A stretch of 64,000 nt of DNA from positions 1 through 64,000 of the forward strand of contig NZJX01000019.1 in NCBI GenBank assembly GCA_002692065.1. Reading direction: 5' to 3'. A program made the translations under genes and the position numbers. Each line of letters starts with the position of its first letter. Within the stretch, counting starts at the first letter, position 1. This document shows positions 9,281-19,060 of this stretch, in pieces. Under the pieces are notes generated by a model that made no database searches, was not told the origin of the DNA, and saw nothing but the letters and a program-made list of their open reading frames with translations. This DNA is from Flavobacteriales bacterium. Lineage in GTDB: Bacteria > Bacteroidota > Bacteroidia > Flavobacteriales > UBA7430.

Positions 9281-12100
9281 ATGAATAATTTTATTGATAT
9301 TAAAGGTGCAAGGGAAAATAATCTCAAAAATATAGATATTAAAATTCCTAGAAATAAATTTATTGTTATTACTGGTTTAAGCGGAAGCGGAAAATCATCT
9401 TTAGCTTTTAATACCATTTATGTAGAAGCTCAAAGAAGATATATTGAGACATTCTCATCATATGCAAGACAATTTATTGGTAATTTAAATAAACCTGATG
9501 TTGATAAAATTGATGGATTAAGTCCTGTAATTGCTATTGAGCAAAAAACTGTAAATAAAAATCCTAGATCTACAGTTGGAACAATTACGGAAATATATGA
9601 TTTTTTAAGATTACTATATTCAAAAATTTCTATTGCATACTCATATGAAACAGATAAAAAAATGATAAGTTATTCAATAGATGAGATTAATGATTTGATT
9701 TTAAAAAATTATAACAATAAAAATATTTCTATATTATCACCAATAGTTAGGTTAAGGAAAGGTTCATATAAAGAATTATTTGAAAATATTCTAAAAAAAG
9801 GATTTATAAAGTGTAGAATAGATGGAAATATAATTGAATTGAATAAAAATTTATCATTAGATAGATATAAAAATCACGATATAGACATACTCATTGACAA
9901 AATAAAAGTCAATGTTAGAAATAAAAATAGAATAATAAATTCTATCAAAATTGCACTTGACTATGGAAATGATACTTTAGTAATCCTTGAAGACTCATCA
10001 AAAATATCTAATTTTTACAGCAAAAATTTAGTTTGTCCTGATTCAGGAATTAGTTATGATAAACCTCAACCAAATACATTTTCTTTCAATTCTCCTAAAG
10101 GTGCTTGTGAAACATGCAATGGACTTGGATTTAAAATGGATCCTGATGAAAATAAGATTTTTCCAAATAAAGATTTAAGTATAAATAATGGTGGTTTTGT
10201 GCCATTTATAAATAATAGAGATATTTGGCTAAAGTCTCAATTAACTTATATTTCAAAGTTATATAATTTTGATTTTGATACTAAAATCAAAGATATACCT
10301 GAAAAAGGGATTAATGCTATTCTTAATGGAAAGAAAAAAATATTTACTATTAATAATAAAAAAATTGGTGTAACTCAAAATTATAATTTGAATTTTGATG
10401 GTATATCTGAATTTATTAAACACCAATATTATAATTCAAATTCATTAAGCTTAAAAAAGTGGGCAAAAAATTTTATGATCAAGAAACATTGTGAAAAGTG
10501 TAATGGTCTTAAATTGAAAAAAGAGTCATTATCTTTCAAAATTTTAAAAAAAAGTATATCAGATATTTCAAATTATGATTTAATTAATTTAAAAAAATTT
10601 ATTACTCAATTAAAATTTAAATTAAATAAAAATGTAAAGTTGATTTCTAGTGAAATTATATTAGAAATTTCAACAAGATTAAATTTTTTAATTGATATTG
10701 GTTTATCTTATCTTACACTTAGTAGAACATCTAACTCTTTATCAGGTGGAGAATCTCAAAGGATTAGATTAGCTACACAAATTAGCTCAAATTTAATAGA
10801 TGTATTATATATTTTAGATGAACCAAGTATTGGACTTCATCCAAAAGATAATTGTAAATTAATTGATTCTTTAAAAAAAATTAGAGACATTGGAAATACT
10901 GTAATAGTTGTTGAACATGACCAAGAAATGATGCAATCATCAGATCATATTATAGATATTGGTCCTAAAGCTGGAATTAAAGGCGGAGAAATTGTTTTCC
11001 AAGGCAGTCCAATTAAAATGAAATTAGCTAAAACCTTAACTTCAAAATATTTAAATAAAAAATTATCTATCAAAATACCAAAAGTTTTTAGAGAAGGTAA
11101 TGGTAAAACTATTAATCTAATTGGTGCTAGAGGAAATAATCTTAAAAATATTAATGTTGAAATAAATTTAGGTACTCTTACCTGCATTACTGGTGTATCA
11201 GGTAGTGGGAAATCTACTCTAATAAATGGAACATTATATCCTATTTTGAGTAATTATATTTATAAAACACAAAAAAAATCCTATGAATTTAATAAGATAT
11301 TTGGAGTTGAGAATATAGATAAGGTTATCCAAATCAACCAAAATCCTATTGGGAGAACTCCTAGATCTAATCCCTCAACATACGTTGGTTTATTTACTGA
11401 AATAAGATTTTTGTATTCTCAGATTACTGAGTCTAAAATTAAAGGTTATTTACCAGGAAGGTTCTCTTTTAATGTTTCTGGAGGAAGGTGTGAGAATTGT
11501 AAAGGAGCTGGAATGTTAAACATTGAAATGAAATTATTACCTGACATTTCAGTTGTTTGTGATATTTGTAATGGTAAAAGATTTAATAAAGAAACCTTAG
11601 ATATAAAGTACAAAAACCATTCAATATCAGATATTTTAAATATGGATGTTAATACTGCAATTAATTTTTTTAAATCAATCCCAAAAATTTACAATAAACT
11701 TATTACCTTACAAGATGTTGGACTTGGATACATTACTTTGGGCCAACAATCAACTTCGTTATCAGGAGGTGAAGCTCAGAGAATCAAACTAGCATCAGAA
11801 TTATCAAAAAAAGATACTGGTCAAACATTGTATATTTTAGATGAACCAACATCTGGCCTACACTTTGAAGACATTAGAATTTTAATGGATGTAATTCAAA
11901 AGCTTGTTAATAAAGGTAATACTGTTTTAATAGTTGAACACAATTTAGATGTAATAAAGATGGCTGACTTCGTTATAGATTTAGGATATGGAGGAGGAGA
12001 TGAAGGAGGTAATGTAATTTTTCATGGAAATATGAGAGAATTTTTAAAAAATAATAAAAGTTATACTTCAATGTTTTTAAATAAAATTATAAAAAATTAA
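9281..12100 (+). CDS. uvrA: UvrA, excinuclease ABC subunit A
   Basis: UvrA is the damage-recognition ATPase of nucleotide excision repair. The 939-residue protein has two ABC modules: Walker A 'GLSGSGKSSL' (about residue 30) and 'GVSGSGKSTL' (about 640), ABC signatures 'LSGGESQRIRLA' and 'LSGGEAQRIKLA', and Walker B 'LYILDEP' twice. The third zinc module 'CENCKGAG...CDICNG' is intact. The first is degenerate: it reads 'CPDSG' where E. coli has CPxCG, while the partner 'CETCNG' is kept. A similar loss is, as I recall, usual in Bacteroidota UvrA. Length is normal. The gene starts 21 bases after the methyltransferase gene and ends 5 bases before tRNA-Arg. Confidence 0.97.
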   Translation: MNNFIDIKGARENNLKNIDIKIPRNKFIVITGLSGSGKSSLAFNTIYVEAQRRYIETFSSYARQFIGNLNKPDVDKIDGLSPVIAIEQKTVNKNPRSTVGTITEIYDFLRLLYSKISIAYSYETDKKMISYSIDEINDLILKNYNNKNISILSPIVRLRKGSYKELFENILKKGFIKCRIDGNIIELNKNLSLDRYKNHDIDILIDKIKVNVRNKNRIINSIKIALDYGNDTLVILEDSSKISNFYSKNLVCPDSGISYDKPQPNTFSFNSPKGACETCNGLGFKMDPDENKIFPNKDLSINNGGFVPFINNRDIWLKSQLTYISKLYNFDFDTKIKDIPEKGINAILNGKKKIFTINNKKIGVTQNYNLNFDGISEFIKHQYYNSNSLSLKKWAKNFMIKKHCEKCNGLKLKKESLSFKILKKSISDISNYDLINLKKFITQLKFKLNKNVKLISSEIILEISTRLNFLIDIGLSYLTLSRTSNSLSGGESQRIRLATQISSNLIDVLYILDEPSIGLHPKDNCKLIDSLKKIRDIGNTVIVVEHDQEMMQSSDHIIDIGPKAGIKGGEIVFQGSPIKMKLAKTLTSKYLNKKLSIKIPKVFREGNGKTINLIGARGNNLKNINVEINLGTLTCITGVSGSGKSTLINGTLYPILSNYIYKTQKKSYEFNKIFGVENIDKVIQINQNPIGRTPRSNPSTYVGLFTEIRFLYSQITESKIKGYLPGRFSFNVSGGRCENCKGAGMLNIEMKLLPDISVVCDICNGKRFNKETLDIKYKNHSISDILNMDVNTAINFFKSIPKIYNKLITLQDVGLGYITLGQQSTSLSGGEAQRIKLASELSKKDTGQTLYILDEPTSGLHFEDIRILMDVIQKLVNKGNTVLIVEHNLDVIKMADFVIDLGYGGGDEGGNVIFHGNMREFLKNNKSYTSMFLNKIIKN

Positions 12101-12105
12101 TAATT

Positions 12106-12179
12106 GGCCCTGTAGCTCAATTGGATAGAGTGTCACACTACGGATGTGAAAGTTGCAAGTTCGAATCTTGCCAGGGTCA
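12106..12179 (+). tRNA. tRNA-Arg(ACG)
   Basis: The 74-base sequence folds as a standard cloverleaf. The acceptor stem pairs GGCCCTG with CAGGGTC, including one G-T wobble. The D arm is GCTC/GAGT, the anticodon stem TCACA/TGTGA encloses the loop CTACGGA (anticodon ACG), and the T arm carries GTTCGAAT. The discriminator base is A and CCA is not encoded. It sits directly between uvrA and the CotH-type gene. Confidence 0.96.
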
Positions 12180-12193
12180 CAAAATATTATAAA

Positions 12194-15160
12194 ATGATCA
12201 GATTTTTTTCAATCTCATTAATTTTAATGTTAAGCAACATTACCTACTCCCAAATTATTTTAAATGAATATAGTTCATCAAATTATAATTTAATTCTTGA
12301 TGATAATGATGAATATGAAGACTGGATTGAGATTAAAAATATTGGAAGTGAACCATACAATTTAAATTCAATTTATTTGAGTGATAAAATTGATAATCTC
12401 ACTAAATTTAAAATAAATCATGATGTTATTATTATGCCTAACGAATTTCAATTAATTTATGCATCAGGTAAAAATTATATTAGCGATAATATTATTCATA
12501 CAAATTTTAATTTACAACAAACTAAATCAAATGAATGGATAGTAATAACTGATTCTGATGGAATATCAATAATTGATTCTGTGTTATTAAAAAGGACTAA
12601 AGTTAATCACTCAAGAGGAAGAATGAATAACTTAGATTGGTATCTTTTTATAGATCCATCACCAAATGAAATTAATTCAAATAATTTAATTGAATACCTA
12701 GATATTCCAAACTTTTCTATTGAACCTGGAAATTATGATAGTGAAATTTTTGTAACTTTATTAGTCGATTCTAATTATCAAACTTTCTTTACTCTTGATG
12801 GTAGTTCACCAAATCAAAATTCAAATTTATATACATCTCCAATAAATATTTTAAATACTAGTGTTTTAAAAGCAATGACTATTTCAGATAATCCAAATTA
12901 TTATGATAGTTTCATTCAATATGGCACCTTTTTTATTAATGATAATTTTAATCTCCCTGTTATATCAATTTCTGGTCAAAATGTTGAATTGATGATGAAT
13001 GCTGATACACTTAATTCAATTGGAGCTCTTGAATATCATATAAATGGAAATATAATAGACAAATCAATAGGTGAATTTAACAAACATGGAAACGACTCAT
13101 GGAATTACCCACAAAGAGGATTTGATTTTATATGTAGAGATCAATTTGGATATAATTATTCTATAAAAGATCAAATATTTAATAATTCAAATCGTGAAAA
13201 ATTTCAAAGATTAATAATAAAAGCAGCAGCTAATGATAATTATCCTTTTTCTAATGGTCAATTCGGAGCTGAATCTGGGTGTCATATTAGAGATGCTTTT
13301 GTTCAGTCATTATCTCAGGTTGCAAAATTAAATTTAGATGAGAGATCACACCAATCATGTGTCTTATATTTAAATGGAAATTACTGGGGATTGTACGAAA
13401 TAAGAGAAAAAGTTGATGATATTGATTACACTAAACATTATTATTCTCAAGATTTCAATCAAGTTGATTATTTAAAAACTTGGGGTGGAACTTGGATAGA
13501 GTATGGATCTGATACAGGGTGGTATAATTTAAGAGATTATATTTTAAACAATGATATGAATAATCAAAATAATTATAACAATGTGAAAAATCAATTAAAT
13601 ATAATGAGTATAATTGATTATTTTATTATAAATAATTTTACTGTTAATTCAGATTGGTTGAATTGGAATACTTCTTGGTGGAGAGGAAATCATCCATCAT
13701 TAAATAATATAAAATGGAGATATACATTATGGGATTTAGATAATACTTTTAATCATGGAGCAAATTACACTGGGATAGTAGATCAATCATTTGAATCGAA
13801 TATTTGTGATCTAGATACTTTAGGAGATATTGGGGGTCAAGGCCATATTCCAATATGGAATAAACTTATGTTAAATAATAATTTTTTTGAATCTTACATA
13901 AATCGTTTTAGTTATTTAAATGATACATATTTAAGTTGTGATTTCTTATTAAATCATTTAGATAGTTTGATAAATATTATTGAACCAGAAATGCCTGCGC
14001 AAATTCTAAGATGGGGAGGAAATATTGAAACTTGGAATCAAAATGTTCAAGAATTAGTTAATTTTATATCAAATAGATGTAATAATATTAATAATAACAT
14101 TTTAAATTGTTATGATGATCAATTATCCAATTATCATAATATCACAATTATTTCAAATATTGAAAATAATGGAGAAATATATTTAAACAATAATTATATT
14201 TCAAATCTTCCATCATTAAATACATGTTTTGAAAATATTAATCAGAATATCGAAATTTTTCCTGATTTGAATTTCGATATTGATACTATTTTTTTTGTAA
14301 ATAACACACCTATATCAAACAACTTTAATTCTTTTAATTTTGAATTACTATTTGATGATACTTTAATTATAAATTTTAAACCTTTAAATAGTGTCAATAT
14401 TAATACGATACCTAATGATGTTGGATCAATTTCATTTAATAATTCATTGATAAATAACTTACCCATTCAATATGTTTTAAGTGGTATAATTTATTTAGAA
14501 GCAAATAATTTAAATAATCAATATTATTTTGATTATTGGTTAGTTAATGATTCTATTATTGATCAAAATAACCTTTCATTATTTATTGAAGGTAATTTTG
14601 ATGTTACTGCATTTTACTCAGAACAAATAGAATTTAGTGACATATATTTTAAAATTGACCCAGAAAATTCTGGTTATATATATATGGATGGAAATATGAT
14701 TGATGTAAATCAAAATTTTATGTTACAGGAAAACTCAAATATTTTACTACAATCTTATCCTGAAAATGGTTTTAAATTTAAAAATTGGGAATATTACTTT
14801 GGAAGTGAAAGTTCAAATACTTATTTAAATTATAATATCATTCAAAATGATACCATAAAAGCTATCTTTGAAATTAAAGAATTAGATGTGTATATACCAA
14901 ATTCTTTTTCACCGAATGGAGATAATATAAATGATATGTTTATTCCAATATGTGATTATAATAATGTGAAATATTTTGAAATGTATATATATGATAAATG
15001 GGGAAAATTGATTTTTAATTCTAATAACATTTATAATGGATGGGATGGATCAAATTCTGATATTTTAAAAAATGATTACTATAGTTATATTATAAACATT
15101 ACTTCAAAAATATCAAATAAAATTTTGACATACAAAGGAAATATTTTTTTAATTCACTAA
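12194..15160 (+). CDS. Secreted CotH-kinase-type protein with lamin-tail domain and T9SS type B sorting domain
   Basis: This is a large exported protein of about 988 residues. I start it at the ATG at 12194, because the track start at 12146 lies inside tRNA-Arg; the new start gives a clean signal peptide ending 'SNITYS'. Domains in order are a lamin-tail-like fold ('NEYSSSNYN...DWIEIKNIGSEPYNLN'), a chitobiase/hexosaminidase C-terminal-like module ('TFFTLDGSSPN'), and a CotH kinase-like domain ('FQRLIIKAAANDNYPF', 'WGLYEIREKVDDIDY', 'WRYTLWDLDNTFNH'). Then come repeat modules of the kind that ends 'FDVTAFYSE', and a gliding-type CHU_C domain ('IPNSFSPNGDNINDMF') for T9SS type B export. CotH proteins in Bacillus phosphorylate coat proteins. 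The substrate here is unknown. Confidence 0.88.
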   Translation: MIRFFSISLILMLSNITYSQIILNEYSSSNYNLILDDNDEYEDWIEIKNIGSEPYNLNSIYLSDKIDNLTKFKINHDVIIMPNEFQLIYASGKNYISDNIIHTNFNLQQTKSNEWIVITDSDGISIIDSVLLKRTKVNHSRGRMNNLDWYLFIDPSPNEINSNNLIEYLDIPNFSIEPGNYDSEIFVTLLVDSNYQTFFTLDGSSPNQNSNLYTSPINILNTSVLKAMTISDNPNYYDSFIQYGTFFINDNFNLPVISISGQNVELMMNADTLNSIGALEYHINGNIIDKSIGEFNKHGNDSWNYPQRGFDFICRDQFGYNYSIKDQIFNNSNREKFQRLIIKAAANDNYPFSNGQFGAESGCHIRDAFVQSLSQVAKLNLDERSHQSCVLYLNGNYWGLYEIREKVDDIDYTKHYYSQDFNQVDYLKTWGGTWIEYGSDTGWYNLRDYILNNDMNNQNNYNNVKNQLNIMSIIDYFIINNFTVNSDWLNWNTSWWRGNHPSLNNIKWRYTLWDLDNTFNHGANYTGIVDQSFESNICDLDTLGDIGGQGHIPIWNKLMLNNNFFESYINRFSYLNDTYLSCDFLLNHLDSLINIIEPEMPAQILRWGGNIETWNQNVQELVNFISNRCNNINNNILNCYDDQLSNYHNITIISNIENNGEIYLNNNYISNLPSLNTCFENINQNIEIFPDLNFDIDTIFFVNNTPISNNFNSFNFELLFDDTLIINFKPLNSVNINTIPNDVGSISFNNSLINNLPIQYVLSGIIYLEANNLNNQYYFDYWLVNDSIIDQNNLSLFIEGNFDVTAFYSEQIEFSDIYFKIDPENSGYIYMDGNMIDVNQNFMLQENSNILLQSYPENGFKFKNWEYYFGSESSNTYLNYNIIQNDTIKAIFEIKELDVYIPNSFSPNGDNINDMFIPICDYNNVKYFEMYIYDKWGKLIFNSNNIYNGWDGSNSDILKNDYYSYIINITSKISNKILTYKGNIFLIH

Positions 15161-15168
15161 ATTTAAAG

Positions 15169-16599
15169 ATGATGAACAAAAAACCAACTTTTTTTATAGC
15201 AATTTCTCCAATAATTTTTTTAGTTATTTTTCTTTTTATAAATGTATCTGTTTACGGTGACTTATGTTTAAATGGTCCAAATCAAATTGCTTTGTTAGTT
15301 TCATCATTTTTTTGTTCAATTTTAGGTCAAATTTATTCAATAAGCTGGGACAATATTCTAATTAAAATCAAAGAAAATATACAAAAAACCTCAAGTGCAA
15401 TTATAATAATACTTTTAATTGGATCATTAACTGGTACATGGTTAATAAGCGGAGTAATTCCAGCTTTTATTTATTATGGTATTCAAATTATAAATCCAAA
15501 ATATTTTTTTGTAACTGCATGTGTAGTTAGTTCAATAGTATCTATAACTTCAGGTAGTTCATGGTCAACTATTGCAACTATTGGAATTGCATTGTTAGGA
15601 ATAGGTAATATTTTTGGAATTTCAGAATCAATTTTAGCTGGAGCTATAATTTCTGGAGCATATTTTGGTGATAAAATGTCTCCCCTATCAGACACTACAA
15701 ATCTTGCATCTGCAATTTCAGATTCGAAACTATTTGAGCACATTAATTATATGACTTTAACAACAATTCCGTCAATATTTATTTCACTGATAATTTTTTT
15801 TATTTTAGGTTTAAACCAAAATAATAATGAAATTTCCAATATAAGTGATTTATTGTTATCTATCGATGGTTTATTCTATATTTCGCCAATTTTATTTTTA
15901 ATTCCTATAACATTATTTTTTTTGATATATAAACAATTCTCTCCTATTATATCTTTATTTAGCACGATAATTTTAAGCAGTATTTTTGCAATTATTTTTC
16001 AACCAAATATCATACAATCAATTGGTAATAATGAAAATTATTTCATTTCTTCTTTTATTTCAGTGATTAATTCAATGTCTGGAGAAATATCTCTAGAGTC
16101 AGATAATTCTCTAATAAATAATTTATTAAAATCTAAAGGAATGGCAGGAATGTTAAATACTGTATGGCTGATACTAGCTGCTATAATATTTGGTGCATCA
16201 ATGGAAGGTTCAGGGTTTTTAAATTTGATAACAAATTTTTTATCAAAATTTGCAAAATCAAAATCATCTTTAATATTAACAACCTCTGGTACATGTGTAT
16301 TATTTAATTTGACAGTATCTGATCAATATTTATCTATTCTAGTCCCTGGTAAAATGTTTAATAGTGCATTCAAAAAAAAGAATTTAGCTAATGTTAATTT
16401 AAGTAGAACATTAGAAGATTCGGCAACAGTCACCTCTGTTTTAATTCCATGGAATACATGTGGTGCGACGCAGTCTGCTATACTAGGTGTTTCAACATTT
16501 ATGTATTTTCCTTTTTGTTTTTTTAACATAATAAGTCCTTTTATGACTATTATTTTTGCATATTTAAATATTAAAATTAAAAAATTAAAAAATGAATAA
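15169..16599 (+). CDS. nhaC: Na+/H+ antiporter, NhaC family
   Basis: The 476-residue inner-membrane protein has about twelve hydrophobic segments. The family core 'TSGSSWSTIATIGIALLGIG' is followed by 'AGAIISGAYFGDKMSPLSDTTNLAS', the characteristic NhaC substrate-site region. A second-half motif 'LEDSATVTSVLIPWNTCGA' is also present. It would exchange Na+ for H+ and so support pH and salt homeostasis, which fits a marine lifestyle. It lies 8 bases after the CotH-type gene and overlaps the next gene by 8 bases. Confidence 0.93.
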   Translation: MMNKKPTFFIAISPIIFLVIFLFINVSVYGDLCLNGPNQIALLVSSFFCSILGQIYSISWDNILIKIKENIQKTSSAIIIILLIGSLTGTWLISGVIPAFIYYGIQIINPKYFFVTACVVSSIVSITSGSSWSTIATIGIALLGIGNIFGISESILAGAIISGAYFGDKMSPLSDTTNLASAISDSKLFEHINYMTLTTIPSIFISLIIFFILGLNQNNNEISNISDLLLSIDGLFYISPILFLIPITLFFLIYKQFSPIISLFSTIILSSIFAIIFQPNIIQSIGNNENYFISSFISVINSMSGEISLESDNSLINNLLKSKGMAGMLNTVWLILAAIIFGASMEGSGFLNLITNFLSKFAKSKSSLILTTSGTCVLFNLTVSDQYLSILVPGKMFNSAFKKKNLANVNLSRTLEDSATVTSVLIPWNTCGATQSAILGVSTFMYFPFCFFNIISPFMTIIFAYLNIKIKKLKNE

Positions 16600-17101
16600 A
16601 TTAATAAAAACTATTTTAGCCATAATTTTACTATTAATCTCCATTTTATTATTTATAAAATTGCATATTTTTTTGGGTATTTTATCAATAATATTTTCAA
16701 TATTATCAGTTGTTACTATTTTTAAAAATGAAAAAATTATTTTTGCATTTTATTATTTAAAAAGAAATAAACTAAATAAATCTCTAAAAATATTAGAGTC
16801 AATAAAAAATCCTGAAAATCTTATTAAATCCCAGTATGCTTACTATAATTACTTATTTGGTTTAATATTCTCTCAAATTCAAGTAAATAAATCAGAAAAG
16901 TTTTTTAAAAAAGCATTAAGTATTGGACTAAGAAGTAACACTGATAAAGCAGTTGCTAAGTTAAATCTAGCTGGACTGGCGATAAATAGAAGAAGAAAAA
17001 GAGAAGCTACTATTTTAGTATCTGAAGTTAAAAAATTAGATAAATATAAAATGCTAACTGAGCAAATTAAACTTATTAAAATACAACTTAAAAAAATTTA
17101 G
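16592..17101 (+). CDS. Membrane-anchored TPR-like protein of unknown function
   Basis: The 169-residue protein has two transmembrane segments in its first 50 residues. A cytoplasmic, Lys-rich helical region follows, with a TPR-like pattern ('YYLKRNKLNKSLKILESI', 'FGLIFSQIQVNKSEKFFKKALSIGL', 'AVAKLNLAGLAINRRRKREA'). No catalytic motif is visible. It overlaps nhaC by 8 bases and abuts the next small gene, with mutL just beyond, so these genes probably share a transcript. TPR-type membrane proteins near mutL occur in flavobacteria. A role as an assembly scaffold is only a guess. Confidence 0.7.
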   Translation: MNKLIKTILAIILLLISILLFIKLHIFLGILSIIFSILSVVTIFKNEKIIFAFYYLKRNKLNKSLKILESIKNPENLIKSQYAYYNYLFGLIFSQIQVNKSEKFFKKALSIGLRSNTDKAVAKLNLAGLAINRRRKREATILVSEVKKLDKYKMLTEQIKLIKIQLKKI

Positions 17102-17305
17102 ATGTTTTTTACATTTTTTAAAAATAAAAAAATAAAAAAATTCAAATTTATATCTAGATATGAAAAAAAAGAATTTTCTCATTACAGAAAAAATAAAATC
17201 TCAAATAATATTATTAATAAAAAGTTTAATAGAAGTTCTAATTTTAGGTTAATTTTTTTCATTTTAGTTTTGTTTGTCCTTTCCATTATAATTATAAAAT
17301 TTTAA
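17102..17305 (+). CDS. Small pre-mutL membrane protein (often misnamed riboflavin synthase beta)
   Basis: The 67-residue protein has a basic N-terminal half with the motif 'FKFISRYEKKEFSHYRK' and one C-terminal transmembrane helix. This matches a small family found immediately upstream of mutL in many flavobacteria and usually labelled 'riboflavin synthase subunit beta'. It has none of the lumazine or riboflavin synthase fold, being far too short and membrane-bound, so that label is not supported. The gene directly follows the TPR-like gene and ends 3 bases before mutL. The function is unknown. Confidence 0.75.
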   Translation: MFFTFFKNKKIKKFKFISRYEKKEFSHYRKNKISNNIINKKFNRSSNFRLIFFILVLFVLSIIIIKF

Positions 17306-17308
17306 TAT

Positions 17309-19060
17309 ATGATTGAAATCCTTCCTGAATATATTGCTAATCAGATTGCAGCTGGAGAAGTAATTCAGAGACCTTCTTCAGTAGTTAAAGAATTATTAGA
17401 GAATAGTATTGATGCAAAAGCTACACATATTACATTAATTCTAAAAGAATCTGGAAAAAAATTAATTCAAGTTTCTGATAACGGGGAAGGAATGTCAAAA
17501 GATGATTCACTAAAATGTTTTAAAAAGCATGCTACTTCCAAAATAAGTAATATTGATGATTTACTTAAGATAAAATCTAAAGGTTTTAGAGGAGAGGCTC
17601 TTTCCTCAATAGCTTCTATTTCAATGGTAAGTCTTAAAACTAAGAAAAAAAATTATGATACTGGAAATGAAATATTAATTGAAGGATCTAAATTAATTTC
17701 AAATAAAGAATGTTCATCAAATATAGGAAGCTCTTTTGTTGTTAAAAATCTATTTTATAATGTTCCTGCAAGAAGAAATTTTTTAAAATCTGACAAAATT
17801 GAATACAAACATATCTTAGAAGAATTTATCAGAATTTCTATTTCTAATTCAAATATTAAATTAAAACTCGTTCATAATGGTAAAGAAATATATAATTTAT
17901 CAATTCAAAATTTAAAAGCAAGACTAATAAAAATATATGGTAATAAAATATCTGATAAGTTATTGCCAATTAATGAATCAACAAATTTGGTAAATATATC
18001 TGGATTTATATGTAAACCTCAATATTCAAAAAAAACAAGAGGTGAACAGTATTTTTTTGTTAATGGTAGATTTATTAAATCTCCATATTTAAATCATTCA
18101 GTTTTAAAATCAATGGAAGGACTAATTTTAAAAGATCATTTTCCATCTTATTTTATTTTTTTAGAAATAGATCCTAAAAACATAGATATTAATATTCATC
18201 CAACAAAAACAGAAATAAAATTTAATGATGAAAAGTTAATTTATTCAATTTTAAAATCATGTATTAAACATTCTCTTGGACAATTTAACATTATACCATC
18301 AATAGATTTTAACGTAAACACAAATTTTAAGATTCCAAATTTTGATCCAAATAGAAAAGCTTATCCACCAAAAATTAAAGTCGATCCAACATTTAATCCA
18401 TTTGAAAAAAATGAAAATAAAAAAAATATTTTCTGGAAGTCTGTTTTTAAGGAAAATATAGAAGAAATTGAAGATTTAAAAAACTATGATAATTTTGAAA
18501 ATATTAATGATAATTTTTTTCAATATTTAAATAAATACATAGTTACAAATAATAATGAAGGAATTCTTGTTATAAACCAAAGAAAAGCACACGAATATAT
18601 ATTGTATAATAATTACAAAAATAAAATTTCAAATATTTCAAATAATACTCAAAGTTTATTACACTCTATTGAACTAGATATTTCTGATCAAGACAGGATA
18701 ATAGTATCTGAAAATATTCAAAAGTTCAATCAACTTGGTTTCGAAATATCATTAAGAAAAAAATCAATATCAATTAAATCAAAGCCACTTTTCTTAAACA
18801 ATGAAGATACAGAAGAATTAATTTATTCAATTATTGAAAACTTGAAATTGAATTTAACTACAGAAAACCCAATAGAAGATTTCTTTTGTTCTAAACTTGC
18901 AAAAAAAAACTCAATAAAAAATGGAAAAAAGTTAAATAGTATTGAAATTAAAAAGTTAATTAGTGATTTAAATAAAAAAAGCAAAGATTTATCTTTTTAT
19001 AACTGTAATATATTTTCATTTATACTTAAATTTGAGGATATTAAAAAAAATATTGGTTAA
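17309..19060 (+). CDS. mutL: DNA mismatch repair protein MutL
   Basis: MutL couples MutS mismatch recognition to strand removal. The 583-residue protein has a GHKL ATPase with 'IAAGEVIQRPSSVVKELLEN', 'VSDNGEGM', 'HATSKI' and 'GFRGEALSSIASI' in the first 105 residues. A transducer domain follows ('DINIHPTKTEIKF'), then a linker and a C-terminal dimerisation domain. The segment corresponding to the endonuclease motif DQHA(X)2E(X)4E reads 'NQRKAHEYILYN' near residue 421. Asp, His and the last Glu are replaced, so metal-dependent nicking may be lost. It overlaps the first rhomboid gene by one base. Confidence 0.95.
   Translation: MIEILPEYIANQIAAGEVIQRPSSVVKELLENSIDAKATHITLILKESGKKLIQVSDNGEGMSKDDSLKCFKKHATSKISNIDDLLKIKSKGFRGEALSSIASISMVSLKTKKKNYDTGNEILIEGSKLISNKECSSNIGSSFVVKNLFYNVPARRNFLKSDKIEYKHILEEFIRISISNSNIKLKLVHNGKEIYNLSIQNLKARLIKIYGNKISDKLLPINESTNLVNISGFICKPQYSKKTRGEQYFFVNGRFIKSPYLNHSVLKSMEGLILKDHFPSYFIFLEIDPKNIDINIHPTKTEIKFNDEKLIYSILKSCIKHSLGQFNIIPSIDFNVNTNFKIPNFDPNRKAYPPKIKVDPTFNPFEKNENKKNIFWKSVFKENIEEIEDLKNYDNFENINDNFFQYLNKYIVTNNNEGILVINQRKAHEYILYNNYKNKISNISNNTQSLLHSIELDISDQDRIIVSENIQKFNQLGFEISLRKKSISIKSKPLFLNNEDTEELIYSIIENLKLNLTTENPIEDFFCSKLAKKNSIKNGKKLNSIEIKKLISDLNKKSKDLSFYNCNIFSFILKFEDIKKNIG

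Noticed and set aside
12146-12193. Track start of the CotH-type protein
   Set aside because: These codons lie inside tRNA-Arg and add residues before a normal signal peptide. The ATG at 12194 is the better start.
17102-17305. Riboflavin synthase beta subunit
   Set aside because: The protein has 67 residues with a membrane helix and none of the lumazine synthase motifs. The name is an inherited misannotation.
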